From: Mycoplana dimorpha
GTDB taxonomy: Bacteria > Pseudomonadota > Alphaproteobacteria > Rhizobiales > Rhizobiaceae
Length of the DNA stretch: 64,000 bases
Assembly: GCF_003046475.1 (NCBI RefSeq)
Contig: NZ_PZZZ01000006.1
Coordinates: forward strand, 99,445-163,444
Direction of reading: 5' to 3'
A model generated the notes under the pieces. That model had not been told where the DNA came from and made no database searches. It saw only the letters and a program-made list of their open reading frames with translations. This document shows, in pieces, positions 50,813 to 59,961 of this stretch; the first letter of the stretch is position 1, and each line of letters opens with the position of its first letter. Made by a program: the position numbers and the translations under genes.

Positions 50813-51634
50813 TCAGGCGTCGCGCTGCCTCGCCCGCCGCCCGACCCGCCAGCTATAGATGAACACGCAGGCGCCGACGAAGCCGATCAGGAGGGTGGCC
50901 AGCGCGTTGACGTCGGGGCTGACGCCGAGCCTGACCTTGGAGAAGATCACCATCGGCAAGGTGCTCGACCCCGGCCCCGAGACGAAGCTTGCGATGACCA
51001 GGTCGTCGAAGGACAGCGTGAACGCCAGCAGCCAGCCCGAGACCAGCGCCGGCGCCAGCATGGGCAGGGTGACGTCGACGAAGGCCCGCCATGGCCGGGC
51101 GCCGAGATCCTGCGCCGCCTCCTCCAGCACCCCGTCCATCTGCGCCAGCCGCGACTGCACGATGATCGTCACATAGGCCATGCAGAAGGTGGCGTGCGCG
51201 ATGATGATGGTAGTGGGGCTGCGACCCTGCGGCCAGCCGATGAAATCCTCCATCGCCACGAACAGAAGCAGCAGCGACAGGCCGGTGATCACCTCGGGCA
51301 TGACCAGCGGCGCGGTCACCATGCCGGCCATCATCGCCCGGCCGCGAAACGGGCCGAAGCGCGTCAGCACGTAGCCGGCGAGCGTGCCGAGCACCACCGT
51401 CAGCGTGGCGCTGACCGCCGCGACCTTGACGCTGAGCCAGGCGGCGCCGAGCAGTTGATCGTTGGCAAACAGCTCGCCATACCATTTCAGCGAGAAGCCA
51501 CCCCACACCGACACCAGCCGCGAGGCGTTGAAGCTCAGCACCATCATCAGCAGGATGGGGATGTATAGGAACAGCAGGCCGGCAACGGCCATGATGGAGA
51601 CGAAGCGACCGGTCCTCAGCATCTCAAGCCCCAT
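50813..51634 (-). CDS. potI: Polyamine ABC transporter permease, PotI family
   Basis: 273 aa inner-membrane permease, second permease of the spermidine/putrescine family. Hydrophobic helices start at SIMAVAGLLFLYIPILLMMV, and the EAA loop reads EEAAQDLGARPWRAFVDVTLP. It is last in the potF-G-H-I operon. ATG 51634 overlaps the potH end by 11 nt; ATG 51622 is an alternative. It forms a heterodimer with PotH. Confidence 0.88.
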   Translation of the reverse strand: MGLEMLRTGRFVSIMAVAGLLFLYIPILLMMVLSFNASRLVSVWGGFSLKWYGELFANDQLLGAAWLSVKVAAVSATLTVVLGTLAGYVLTRFGPFRGRAMMAGMVTAPLVMPEVITGLSLLLLFVAMEDFIGWPQGRSPTTIIIAHATFCMAYVTIIVQSRLAQMDGVLEEAAQDLGARPWRAFVDVTLPMLAPALVSGWLLAFTLSFDDLVIASFVSGPGSSTLPMVIFSKVRLGVSPDVNALATLLIGFVGACVFIYSWRVGRRARQRDA

Positions 51635-52547
51635 CCGCTTTTCTGGTTTCGCGCGCCCGGAAAACCATCACCGGCGCCACGAGCGCGACCAGCATGACGA
51701 TCGCCACCGCCGAGGCCATCGGCCAGTCGCGATTGGCAAAGAACTCGTCCCACAGTACCCGGCCGATCATCAGCGTGTCGGGCGCGCCGAGCAGCGCCGG
51801 GATGACGAATTCGCCGACCGCCGGCACGAACACCAGCAGGCAGCCGGCGATGACGCCGGGCAAGGCCAGCGGCAGGGTGACGGTGGCGAAGGTGACGGCC
51901 GGGCGCGCGCCGAGATCGGCCGAGGCCTCCAGCAGCGTGGCGTCGAGTTTCTCCAGCGCCGCATAGAGCGGCAGCACCATGAAGGGCAGGTAGGAATAGA
52001 CGATGCCGATATAGACGGCGAGATCGGTGTGCAGCAGCACCAGCGGCTGATGGATCAGCCCGAGATCGAGCAGCAGGGTGTTGAGCAGGCCGTTGCTCTG
52101 CAAGATACCAACCCAGGCGTAGACCCTGAGCAGCAGCGAGGTCCAGAACGGCAGCATCACCACGGCCAGCCAGAAGATGCGGGCATGCACGGGCCGACTG
52201 ACGATGAACAGCGCAATCGGAAAGCCGATCAGCAGGCAGAGGCCGGTGGCGATGGCGGCGATCTTCACCGAGTTCAGATAGGCGGCGAGATAGAGCCGGT
52301 CTTCCAGCAGCAGCTGGTATTTCGCAAAGGTCAGCTGGATGGCGACCGTGGTGTTGTCGATCCAGTCCAGCAACGCCGTGTAGGGCGGGATGGCGATGTC
52401 GGCCTCGGCCAGCGAGATCTTCAGCACGAAGGCGAAGGGCAGCAGGAAGAACAGCAGCAGCCACGCATAGGGCAGCGCGATGACGCTGTTGCGCCCCAGC
52501 CGCCGCTTCGGCCGGCCCTCTGCCGCGGATGCTCCCTGGCCGCTCAT
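51624..52547 (-). CDS. potH: Polyamine ABC transporter permease, PotH family
   Basis: 307 aa inner-membrane permease. Conserved stretches: ALPYAWLLLFFLLPFAFVLK, LLLRVYAWVGILQSNGLLN and the EAA loop LLEASADLGARPAVTFATVT. ATG 52547 overlaps the potG stop by 4 nt; the longer frame to 52586 is not needed. With PotI it forms the putrescine/spermidine channel energised by PotG. Confidence 0.9.
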   Translation of the reverse strand: MSGQGASAAEGRPKRRLGRNSVIALPYAWLLLFFLLPFAFVLKISLAEADIAIPPYTALLDWIDNTTVAIQLTFAKYQLLLEDRLYLAAYLNSVKIAAIATGLCLLIGFPIALFIVSRPVHARIFWLAVVMLPFWTSLLLRVYAWVGILQSNGLLNTLLLDLGLIHQPLVLLHTDLAVYIGIVYSYLPFMVLPLYAALEKLDATLLEASADLGARPAVTFATVTLPLALPGVIAGCLLVFVPAVGEFVIPALLGAPDTLMIGRVLWDEFFANRDWPMASAVAIVMLVALVAPVMVFRARETRKADGA

Positions 52548-53683
52548 GCCGGCAGCACCACGGCGCTGGCCGGGCCCCAGCTGCAATAGACCCGGTTACC
52601 GATCTCGAACACATTGCCCTCGTGCCGGTCGAGATTGGGCAGGGTGACGTGGATCAGCCGGCCGGTGTCGAGCCGCACCTGGTAGACGCTGAGATTGCCC
52701 AGATAGGCGACCTCGTCGATGGTGCCGGGTGTGACGTTCTCGTCCTGTGCGGGCCGGTCGTGGGCGAGGTTGATCTTCTCCGGCCGGATCGCCAGGTGCA
52801 CGGTCTGGCCAAGCGTGCCGGTGACGCCGTGACCGACATGGATGACGCAGCCGGCTTCCTCGCAGCGCATGCGGGCGTGGCCGGGCTCGTCCTCGATCAG
52901 CACGCCGTCGAACAGGTTCACCGCGCCGATGAACTGGGCCACGTAGCGGTCGGCCGGGAACTCGTAGAGATCGCGCGGGCCGCCGACCTGCACCAGCCGC
53001 CCGTCGCGCATCACCCCCATGCGCGAGGCCAGCGTCATCGCTTCGTCCTGGTCGTGGGTGACGACGATGAAGGTGGTGCCGAGCTGGGCCTGGATCTTCA
53101 TCAGCTCGAACTGGGTTTCCTCGCGCAGCTTCTTGTCGAGCGCCCCCAGCGGTTCGTCGAGCAACAGGAGCTTCGGCTGCTTGACGAGCGCGCGGGCCAG
53201 CGCCACGCGCTGGCGCTGGCCGCCCGAAAGCTGATGCGGGCGGCGCTGCGCATAGTCGCCCATCTTGACCATGTCGAGCATGTCGGCGACCCGCTTGCGG
53301 ATCTCCGCGCGCGGCACGCCGCCGCGACGCAGGCCGTAGGCGACGTTGTCGGACACGCTCATGTGCGGAAACAGCGCATAGGACTGGAACATCATGTTGA
53401 CCGGCCGCTCATAGGCCGGCACCCCGGTCATGTCCTGCCCGTCGATGAGGATGCGGCCCTCGCTCGGCTGCTCGAAGCCGGCCAGCATTCTCAGCAGCGT
53501 GCTCTTGCCGGAGCCGGAGCCGCCGAGCAGGCAGAACAGCTCCGAACGCTGGATGTCCAGGTCGATCCTGTTGACCGCCACGATCGCACCGAAGCGCTTG
53601 GTGATGCCTTCGATGCGCACGAAGGGGGCGGCATCTGCCCCGCCGGCAGTGCCGACGGGTTGGGTTTCAATGGCGCTGCTCAT
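52544..53683 (-). CDS. potG: Polyamine ABC transporter ATP-binding protein, PotG family
   Basis: 379 aa. The ATPase domain (about residues 20-255) has GGSGSGKST, the LSGGQRQRVALARAL signature and LLLLDEPLGALD; a C-terminal TOBE domain (about 290-375) follows, as usual for PotA/PotG. It starts at ATG 53683, 12 nt behind potF. It powers the PotH/PotI channel. Confidence 0.92.
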   Translation of the reverse strand: MSSAIETQPVGTAGGADAAPFVRIEGITKRFGAIVAVNRIDLDIQRSELFCLLGGSGSGKSTLLRMLAGFEQPSEGRILIDGQDMTGVPAYERPVNMMFQSYALFPHMSVSDNVAYGLRRGGVPRAEIRKRVADMLDMVKMGDYAQRRPHQLSGGQRQRVALARALVKQPKLLLLDEPLGALDKKLREETQFELMKIQAQLGTTFIVVTHDQDEAMTLASRMGVMRDGRLVQVGGPRDLYEFPADRYVAQFIGAVNLFDGVLIEDEPGHARMRCEEAGCVIHVGHGVTGTLGQTVHLAIRPEKINLAHDRPAQDENVTPGTIDEVAYLGNLSVYQVRLDTGRLIHVTLPNLDRHEGNVFEIGNRVYCSWGPASAVVLPA

Positions 53684-53695
53684 GGGTCCTCGCCG

Positions 53696-54793
53696 CTACT
53701 GGCCGGTCTTGATCTCGGTCCAGGCCCGCGTCAGCAGCCGGTCGAACTTCAGCGAATGGGCCTTCATCGCATAGAGCTTGTCGCGCAGCTCCATGGGCGG
53801 GTAGGCGCCGGGATCGTTGCGCACTTCCTCGCTGATCATCGGATCGGCCGCCAGGCTGACATTCGGGAAGTTGATCGAGTTGGACAGGCTGGCCATGACT
53901 TCCGGCCTGGAGATGTAGTTGATGAAGGCATAGGCGTTTTCCGGATGCGGGGCATCCTTCGGGATCGCCATCACGTCGAAGAACAGGATGCCGCCCTCCT
54001 TGGGGACGATGATCGCCAGATCGACACCGTTATTGGCCGCCTGCGCCCGTTCGCGCGCATTCACCATGTCGCCGGCATAGCCAAGCGTGATGCAGACCGC
54101 GCCGTTCGCCAGATCGTTGATGAACTGCGAGGAGTGGAAATAGCGGACATGCGGGCGCACGCCCTTGAGCAGTTCGACCGCCTTTTCGAGATCCTTGGGA
54201 TTTTCGCTGTTGGCATCGATGCCGAGGTAGACGTTCGCGGTCGCCATGATCTCGGAGGGCGAATCCAGCAGCGTCAGGCCGCAATCGGCCAGCTTGCTGG
54301 CGTTCTCCGGCTTGAAGATGACGTCGAGCGAATCGATCTTGTCGGTGCCGAGCCGCTCCTTGATCATCGCCTTGTTGTAGCCGATGCCGATCGCGCCCCA
54401 CAGATAGGGCACCGAATAGGCATTGCCGGGATCGTTCAGGGCCAGCTGCTTCATCAGCACCGGATCAAGATCGCCGAAGTTCTCGAGCTTGCTGCGGTCC
54501 AGCTCCATGTAGGCGCCGGCCTTGACCTGCCGCTCCAGGAACTGGGCGCTCGGCACCACCACGTCGTAGTTGGAGCTGCCGGCCAGCAGCTTTGCCTCAA
54601 GGACCTCGTTGGAATCGAAAACGTCGTAATTGACCTTGATGCCGGTTTCCTTCTCGAAATCGGCCACCGTGGTCGGTCCGATATAGTCGGACCAGTTGTA
54701 GACGTTGAGGGACTTTTCATCGTCGGCGGCAGCCGGCGACAGCATCGTCATCGACAGGAACGCCGCGAGGGCGCCTCGTTGCAAGTTTCGCAT
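53696..54793 (-). CDS. potF: Polyamine ABC transporter substrate-binding protein, PotF/PotD family
   Basis: 365 aa periplasmic receptor. The signal peptide (LQRGALAAFLSMTMLSPAAA) is followed by KSLNVYNWSDYIGPTTVADF, the Trp/Tyr-rich start typical of putrescine receptors. Later segments: YSVPYLWGAIGIGYNK and YINYISRPEVMASLS. ATG 54793 has GGAGG close upstream. It is the first gene of the pot operon and divergent from puuA, whose product metabolises putrescine, so putrescine is the likely ligand. Confidence 0.9.
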   Translation of the reverse strand: MRNLQRGALAAFLSMTMLSPAAADDEKSLNVYNWSDYIGPTTVADFEKETGIKVNYDVFDSNEVLEAKLLAGSSNYDVVVPSAQFLERQVKAGAYMELDRSKLENFGDLDPVLMKQLALNDPGNAYSVPYLWGAIGIGYNKAMIKERLGTDKIDSLDVIFKPENASKLADCGLTLLDSPSEIMATANVYLGIDANSENPKDLEKAVELLKGVRPHVRYFHSSQFINDLANGAVCITLGYAGDMVNARERAQAANNGVDLAIIVPKEGGILFFDVMAIPKDAPHPENAYAFINYISRPEVMASLSNSINFPNVSLAADPMISEEVRNDPGAYPPMELRDKLYAMKAHSLKFDRLLTRAWTEIKTGQ

Positions 54794-54988
54794 GTTTCCT
54801 CCCCTTTTGCCTCTGTGGCCCGGCGCGTCCGCGCCGGGCGATACGGGCATCCTGGAGCAGAAGCGAATTTGACGCCGAGAACATGAAACGGCCGATGCCG
54901 GACATGCCCCACCGTGCCGCGCCGGCGATTCGCCCCTCTCCCGTCCTAGACCCGCATGCCTCCACACATGTGAGCCCAAACCCTTCAA

Positions 54989-55003
54989 TGTAGAAAACAT
55001 ACA
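54989..55003. promoter_or_regulatory. TGTAGA-containing dyad near the potF promoter
   Basis: TGTA-GAAAACA-TACA includes the TGTAGA half-site found at the puuA promoter operator (55231-55243) and lies 196 nt upstream of potF. Symmetry is imperfect. It may be a second site for the same regulator. Confidence 0.35.
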
Positions 55004-55217
55004 GGGCGGCGGGGTTGCGTCAAGCCGGATTTGCCGTCACCTGCAACCTGATGAAAGCTTGGGACGGGCGACGATCGCCCCACGCGTCGAAATTCGACCG
55101 CCACGGGTGCATTGCCTTCGGGCCACCTCGGGTGAGCGGCAACCGCGATGGCTCCCATACGCGAAGGGCCGCGTATATCGGGCGTGCCAAGCTCTCGAGC
55201 CAGTTCCGTCAGCACGC

Positions 55218-55245
55218 TTGACTTGTTTTATCTACGGTGTAGAAA
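55218..55245 (+). promoter_or_regulatory. puuA: puuA promoter with embedded TCTAC-GGT-GTAGA operator
   Basis: TTGACT (55218-55223) and TAGAAA (55240-55245) are -35 and -10 candidates 16 nt apart. The perfect dyad TCTAC-GGT-GTAGA (55231-55243) lies over the spacer and the first -10 bases, the classic place for a TetR-type repressor. The TetR gene at 58241-58921 follows puuB. The remaining divergent region 54794-55371 shows no gene. Confidence 0.6.
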
Positions 55246-55371
55246 TTCCGCAAAAACCCGCTCTCGGCAGCGGCCGCGCAACATCTCTGCGCGGCAGTGG
55301 CCCGGGCGCCGCACAGACCGGTAGCTCGGGATCTGCACCGACCGAGCCGGTGACGAGTAAGGAACGTTCTT

Positions 55372-56745
55372 ATGGATGCCACGATGTTTGCCGGCGATCT
55401 GGACCGTGCGGAGCCCGCCGGAAGCGGCAGCGAAGCCGCGGCGCAGCGCCATTTCTTTGCTGCCATCTGCGACCTCAACGGCGTGCTGCGCGGCAAGCGC
55501 ATGCCCGATTCCAAGCTGAAGTCGGTGCACAAGGCAGGCATCCGCATGCCGATGTCGTCGATCGGCGTCGACATCTGGGGCGTCGATGTCGCCGGCACCA
55601 AGCTCACCATGGAGAGCGGCGACCTCGACGGCATCTGCCTGCCGACCGGCCGCCCGCCGGTGTCGCTGGGCTGGGCCGGCTGCGACGCGCCGCTGCTGCC
55701 GCTGACGATGTGGAAGGAGGACGGCAGCCCCTATTTCGCCGATGCCCGGCATCTGCTCGCCGCCGTGTTGGCGCGCTATTCGGCCAAGGGCCTGCGGCCG
55801 GTCGTGGCGACCGAGCTGGAATTCTACCTGCTTGCGCCGGAGGGCGATCCCGCCCCCGCCGGCTTCCGGCCCGGCACGATCTGCGGCGATTTCGACAATA
55901 TCTACTCGCTCGACGAACTCGACGCCGCCAGCGCCTTTCTCGACGACGTCTACCGCACCGCCGATGCCTGCGGCATCAAGGTGGAGGCGGCGATCGCCGA
56001 GAGTTCGCCCCGGCAGTTCGAATTCAACCTGCTGCACCTGCCCGACGCCCTGAGGATCGCCGACGACACGATCCTCTTCAAGCAGATCATCAAGAACGTC
56101 GCCCGCCGCCACGGCCATGCCGCATCCTTCATGGCCAAGCCGCGCCGCGATTGGGCCGGCTCGGGCATGCATGTGCACTTCTCCATCATCGACGAGAACG
56201 GCGCCAACATCTTCAACGACGGCGGCGAGAAGGGAACGGACGCCATGCGCCATGCCGTCGGCGGCCTGCTGGCGACCATGACCGAAATGACGCTGGCCTT
56301 CGCGCCGCATCTCAACTCCTACCGCCGCCTGCGACCCGGCGGGCTGGCGCCCACCACGGTTGCCTGGGGCTATGAGAACCGCACCTCGGCGGTGCGCATC
56401 CCGGCCGGCGATCCCGCGGCGCGGCGCATCGAGCACCGCGTCGCCGGCGCCGACGCCAACCCCTATATCGTGCTGGCCGCCATCCTGAGTGCTGCGCTGC
56501 GCGGCATCGAGGAAAGGTGCGAGCCGGCGGAACCGGTGCGCAACAATTCGCACGATTCCGACCGCCCCGCGATCGCCCGCGACTGGCTGCAGGCGCTGGA
56601 ATGGTTTTCGGCATCCGAACGGGCCAAGACCCTGCTGCATCCCGAATTCGTCCACGCCTTCGTCGCCTGCAAGGAGCAGGAACAGATTGAATTCGCCGCC
56701 CGCATCAGCGAATTCGAACTCACCACCTACCGGCTTTCGGTCTGA
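55372..56745 (+). CDS. puuA: Gamma-glutamylputrescine synthetase (glutamine synthetase family)
   Basis: 457 aa. The glutamine synthetase fold is clear: an N-terminal beta-Grasp domain, VVATELEFYLL, GSGMHVHFSI, the ammonia/amine-site NSYRRLRPGG and YENRTSAVRIP. GS-family members of this length acting on amines glutamylate putrescine or ethanolamine. Adjacent puuB and the polyamine importer favour putrescine. ATG 55372 has AAGGA 8 nt upstream. It is the first gene behind an apparent TetR-controlled promoter. Confidence 0.87.
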   Translation: MDATMFAGDLDRAEPAGSGSEAAAQRHFFAAICDLNGVLRGKRMPDSKLKSVHKAGIRMPMSSIGVDIWGVDVAGTKLTMESGDLDGICLPTGRPPVSLGWAGCDAPLLPLTMWKEDGSPYFADARHLLAAVLARYSAKGLRPVVATELEFYLLAPEGDPAPAGFRPGTICGDFDNIYSLDELDAASAFLDDVYRTADACGIKVEAAIAESSPRQFEFNLLHLPDALRIADDTILFKQIIKNVARRHGHAASFMAKPRRDWAGSGMHVHFSIIDENGANIFNDGGEKGTDAMRHAVGGLLATMTEMTLAFAPHLNSYRRLRPGGLAPTTVAWGYENRTSAVRIPAGDPAARRIEHRVAGADANPYIVLAAILSAALRGIEERCEPAEPVRNNSHDSDRPAIARDWLQALEWFSASERAKTLLHPEFVHAFVACKEQEQIEFAARISEFELTTYRLSV

Positions 56746-56785
56746 TCCGGCCGGGCTTGATCCCCCAAATTCCGACGGAGCCGGC

Positions 56786-58075
56786 ATGGCCGAAGCCTAT
56801 TGCAAATCCTATTACGCCGCGTCCGCCAATGGGACCGGGCAATTTTCGCGGCTGGAAGGCGAGGTCGATTGCGACGTCGCCATCGTCGCCGGCGGCTTCA
56901 CCGGCATCGCCACGGCGGTGGAACTGGCCGAGCGCGGCGTGCGCGTCGTCGTACTGGAGGCCAACCGCATCGGCTGGGGCGCTTCCGGGCGCAACGGCGG
57001 TCAGGTCACCGGCTCGCTTTCCGGCGACAAGGCGATGGAGCGGCAGTTCCGCCGCAAGCTCGGCGACGAGGCCGCCGACTTCGTCTGGCGCCTGCGCTGG
57101 CGCGGCCATGACATCATCAAGAACCGCGTGGCGAAATACGGCATCAGCTGCGACCTGAAGCACGGCCACATGCAGGCCGCCTACCAGCCCTCGCACATCG
57201 GCGAGTTGGAGGAGATGTACCGGCTAGCCTGCGCGCATGGCATGGGCGACGAGGTCGAGATGGTCTATGGCGCCGACCTGCACCAGTATGTCGGCACCGA
57301 CATCTACCATGCCGGCATCGTCAACCGCCGCAACATGCATCTCCACTCGCTCAACCTGTGCCTGGGCGAAGCCGAGGCGGCGCGTTCGCTGGGCGCGCAG
57401 ATCTTCACCGATACGCCCGTGACGAAGATCGTCCATGGCGATCGGCCCGAAGTCGTGACCGAGAAAGGTCGGGTGCGGGCCGACAAGGTGCTGATCGCCG
57501 GCAACGGCTATCACCATCTGGCGCCGGGCAAGCTTGCCGGCATGCTGTTTCCGGCCACGCTCGGCATCGTTGCCACCGAGCAGCTGCCGGAGGACCTGGC
57601 CAGACGCGTCCTGCCGCAGGATTTCGCCGTCTACGACACCCGGTTCGTGCTGGACTATTACCGGCTGACCGCCGACCGCCGGCTGCTGTTCGGCAGCGGC
57701 ACCAACTACAAGGGGACGCAGAGCCGCGACATCGGCGCGCCGATGCGGCCGGCGATCGTAAAAACCTTCCCGCAGCTTTCCGACGTGAAGATCGAGTTCG
57801 CCTGGGAGGGGCAGGACGGCATCACCATCAACCGCATCCCGCAGCTCGGCAACGTCACGGCGAACGTTTTCTACGCCCAGGGCTATTCCGGCCACGGCAT
57901 CGCCACCTCGCACATCATCGGCGAGATCATGGCGGCGGCGATCACCGGCGACAGCCGGGATTTCGACGTGTTCGCCAGCGCCTGGCACTGGCGCCTGCCG
58001 GTCGGCCGCTATCTCGGCAACCGGGCGCTGGCGCTCGGCATGTGGTATTTCCAGAAAACGGAAGCGCTGCGGTAG
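56786..58075 (+). CDS. puuB: Gamma-glutamylputrescine oxidase (FAD amine oxidase family)
   Basis: 429 aa flavoprotein that oxidises gamma-glutamylputrescine to the aldehyde. FAD-binding N-terminus: DVAIVAGGFTGIATAVELAE, where the usual GGGFTG reads AGGFTG, so the first Gly of the GxGxxG motif is Ala (about residue 36). ASGRNGGQVTGSLSGDK follows, and the C-terminal FAD contact is QGYSGHGIATSHIIGEIMA. ATG 56786 has GGAG 5 nt upstream. It follows puuA by 40 nt. puuC and puuD are not in the window. Confidence 0.87.
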   Translation: MAEAYCKSYYAASANGTGQFSRLEGEVDCDVAIVAGGFTGIATAVELAERGVRVVVLEANRIGWGASGRNGGQVTGSLSGDKAMERQFRRKLGDEAADFVWRLRWRGHDIIKNRVAKYGISCDLKHGHMQAAYQPSHIGELEEMYRLACAHGMGDEVEMVYGADLHQYVGTDIYHAGIVNRRNMHLHSLNLCLGEAEAARSLGAQIFTDTPVTKIVHGDRPEVVTEKGRVRADKVLIAGNGYHHLAPGKLAGMLFPATLGIVATEQLPEDLARRVLPQDFAVYDTRFVLDYYRLTADRRLLFGSGTNYKGTQSRDIGAPMRPAIVKTFPQLSDVKIEFAWEGQDGITINRIPQLGNVTANVFYAQGYSGHGIATSHIIGEIMAAAITGDSRDFDVFASAWHWRLPVGRYLGNRALALGMWYFQKTEALR

Positions 58076-58240
58076 GGCACGCCCCGGCCCCGGTAGTGTT
58101 GCAGGCGTTTCGGGCGACAGCCGACGCCGACCTCGCCCGGACCCGCAGCCACTACCCTTGCGGCGAAAAGCGTCAGCGGTTTTCCGGCCGAGGTCGCGAC
58201 GGGCAAAATGCCGGCGCGATACCGCGCCGCCAGCGGCCGA

Positions 58241-58921
58241 TCAGGCCCGCACGGTCTCGTGCTGCGCCGCCAGCGCGACGATGCCGTCGAGCAGCATTTC
58301 GATGCTCAGCGCAAACACCGAATTCGGCGCCAGGTCCTGATAGAGCGGCATCGCCCCCTTCAGTAGCGGATGCGAATGATCCGGCAGCTGTGCCAGCTCC
58401 TCCAGGTCCTGCGTGCTGGCGGGGCCGACCAGCCCGCCGATCTCGCCCATCGCCAGTCCGGTGATGCAGGCATACCAGCCAAGGCAGATCGCGGGAATGT
58501 CGCGGGTCGGAATGCCGGCCTCGCGCAGCGCGCCGTGCACCATCTCCATATGGTCGTAGTCGGCCGGGCCGGTATAGACGAAATTCTGCATCAGCCAGAA
58601 GCTCTTGGGAAAGCGCAGCGCCACGGAGCGATACTGGTCTGCGAGATGGCGCATGCGCCCGCGCCACGGCAACGCGGCCGGCGCGATTCGCAGCTGCGAT
58701 TCCAGTCGCCCTGCCATCGCCCGGTACAGGCCTTCCTTCGACTTGAAATGATAGAGGATCGACATCGGATCGCAGCCGACACGCGTGCCCAGCTTGCGCA
58801 GCGTGAAGCCGGCCTCTCCCCCCGCCTCCATCAGCTCCAGCGCCGCCTCCACGATGATGTCCTTCGACAGGCCGCGCGGGCCTGGGCTGGTTCTTTGTCT
58901 GGAAGTAGTCATCGCGCTCAT
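58241..58921 (-). CDS. TetR family transcriptional regulator
   Basis: 226 aa. The N-terminal HTH (about residues 20-68) reads IIVEAALELMEAGGEAGFTLRKLGTRVGCDPMSILYHFKSKEGLY in segments typical of the family. The C-terminal ligand domain is TetR_C-like. It is convergent with puuB and close to the polyamine genes; the TCTAC-GGT-GTAGA dyad at the puuA promoter is a TetR-type site, so regulation of puu/pot is inferred. ATG 58921 is used; ATG 58912 is close behind. The 165-bp gap to puuB has no clear terminator. Confidence 0.88.
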   Translation of the reverse strand: MSAMTTSRQRTSPGPRGLSKDIIVEAALELMEAGGEAGFTLRKLGTRVGCDPMSILYHFKSKEGLYRAMAGRLESQLRIAPAALPWRGRMRHLADQYRSVALRFPKSFWLMQNFVYTGPADYDHMEMVHGALREAGIPTRDIPAICLGWYACITGLAMGEIGGLVGPASTQDLEELAQLPDHSHPLLKGAMPLYQDLAPNSVFALSIEMLLDGIVALAAQHETVRA

Positions 58922-59169
58922 TCAGAAAGGCACCGCCGGCGGCGGCATCGCGACCGATGATGTCGCCGGACGCTTCGGGATGCAAGCAGCGGCAGGTCCT
59001 TTCTTCGCCGTTCGCGCGGACGCGGCCGGGCCGCCTCGATGGGCTCGTCCGGGAAACTCCACGGTTCGGCCGCGCATCATTCGCCGATAAAGAGGAGATC
59101 GGCGTCCTGAGCGTCTTGCCCGTCTATCCGCAGGGGCCCCAGTCGGGTGCCGCTCCACGCCCCCCGCAA

Positions 59170-59961
59170 TCAGGCCAGCATCGCCGCGCCGCGGTCGAGG
59201 TAGGTGTCGAGAAACTGGTCGAGGCGGGGGTGACGCGGCTTGTTGAAGACGTCCCGCGGCGGCCCTGCGAACACCAGCCTGCCCTGCTCGAGGAAGGCGA
59301 TCTGCTGTCCGACCGAGGCGGCAAAGCCAATTTCGTGCGACACCACCACCATCGTCATGCCGTCGGCGGCCAGCGAACGCATGACGTTCAGCACCTCGCC
59401 GGTCAGTTCCGGGTCGAGCGAGGATGTCGGTTCGTCGAACAGCATGATCTTCGGCTCGAGCGCCAGGGCCCGCGCGATCGCCACGCGCTGCTGCTGGCCG
59501 CCGGACAGCTGCGAGGGGTAATGCCCGGCGCGCTCGGCGAGGCCCACCTTCTTCAGCTGCAGCATGGCGCGCTCCTCGGCCTCGCTCTTGCGGACGCCGT
59601 GCACGGTCTTCAGCGCCTCGCTGACATTGCCGAGGGCAGTCATGTGCGGCCACAGATTGAATTGCTGGAACACCATGCCGATCTGCGAGCGCACCGCCCG
59701 GATGCGAGCGGCCGGCAGCCGCACCGGCTTTCCCTGCGGCCCGGGCGCGAAGCCGAGCGGCTCGCCGTTGATGTAGATCAGACCCTCGGTCGCCTCCTCG
59801 AGAAAGGCCATGCAGCGCAGCAGCGTGCTCTTGCCCGAGCCGGACGGGCCGATCATGCAGGAGACCTGCCCCTGCGGGATCTCGAGGTCGATCCCGTGCA
59901 GCACCTCGACCTCGCCGAAACGCTTGATCAGTCCTTTGACGGAAATGGCTGGCGTCGTCAT
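59170..59961 (-). CDS. Amino-acid ABC transporter ATP-binding protein
   Basis: 263 aa. Walker A GPSGSGKST (about 35-43), signature LSGGQQQRVAIARAL, Walker B MLFDEPTSSLDPE and switch VVSHEIGFA. The extra FAPGPQGKPVRLPAARIRA insertion between Walker A and the Q-loop is a feature of some polar-amino-acid ATPases. Last gene of the operon; it overlaps the upstream permease by 4 nt. The 248-bp gap to the TetR gene has nothing recognisable. Confidence 0.92.
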   Translation of the reverse strand: MTTPAISVKGLIKRFGEVEVLHGIDLEIPQGQVSCMIGPSGSGKSTLLRCMAFLEEATEGLIYINGEPLGFAPGPQGKPVRLPAARIRAVRSQIGMVFQQFNLWPHMTALGNVSEALKTVHGVRKSEAEERAMLQLKKVGLAERAGHYPSQLSGGQQQRVAIARALALEPKIMLFDEPTSSLDPELTGEVLNVMRSLAADGMTMVVVSHEIGFAASVGQQIAFLEQGRLVFAGPPRDVFNKPRHPRLDQFLDTYLDRGAAMLA

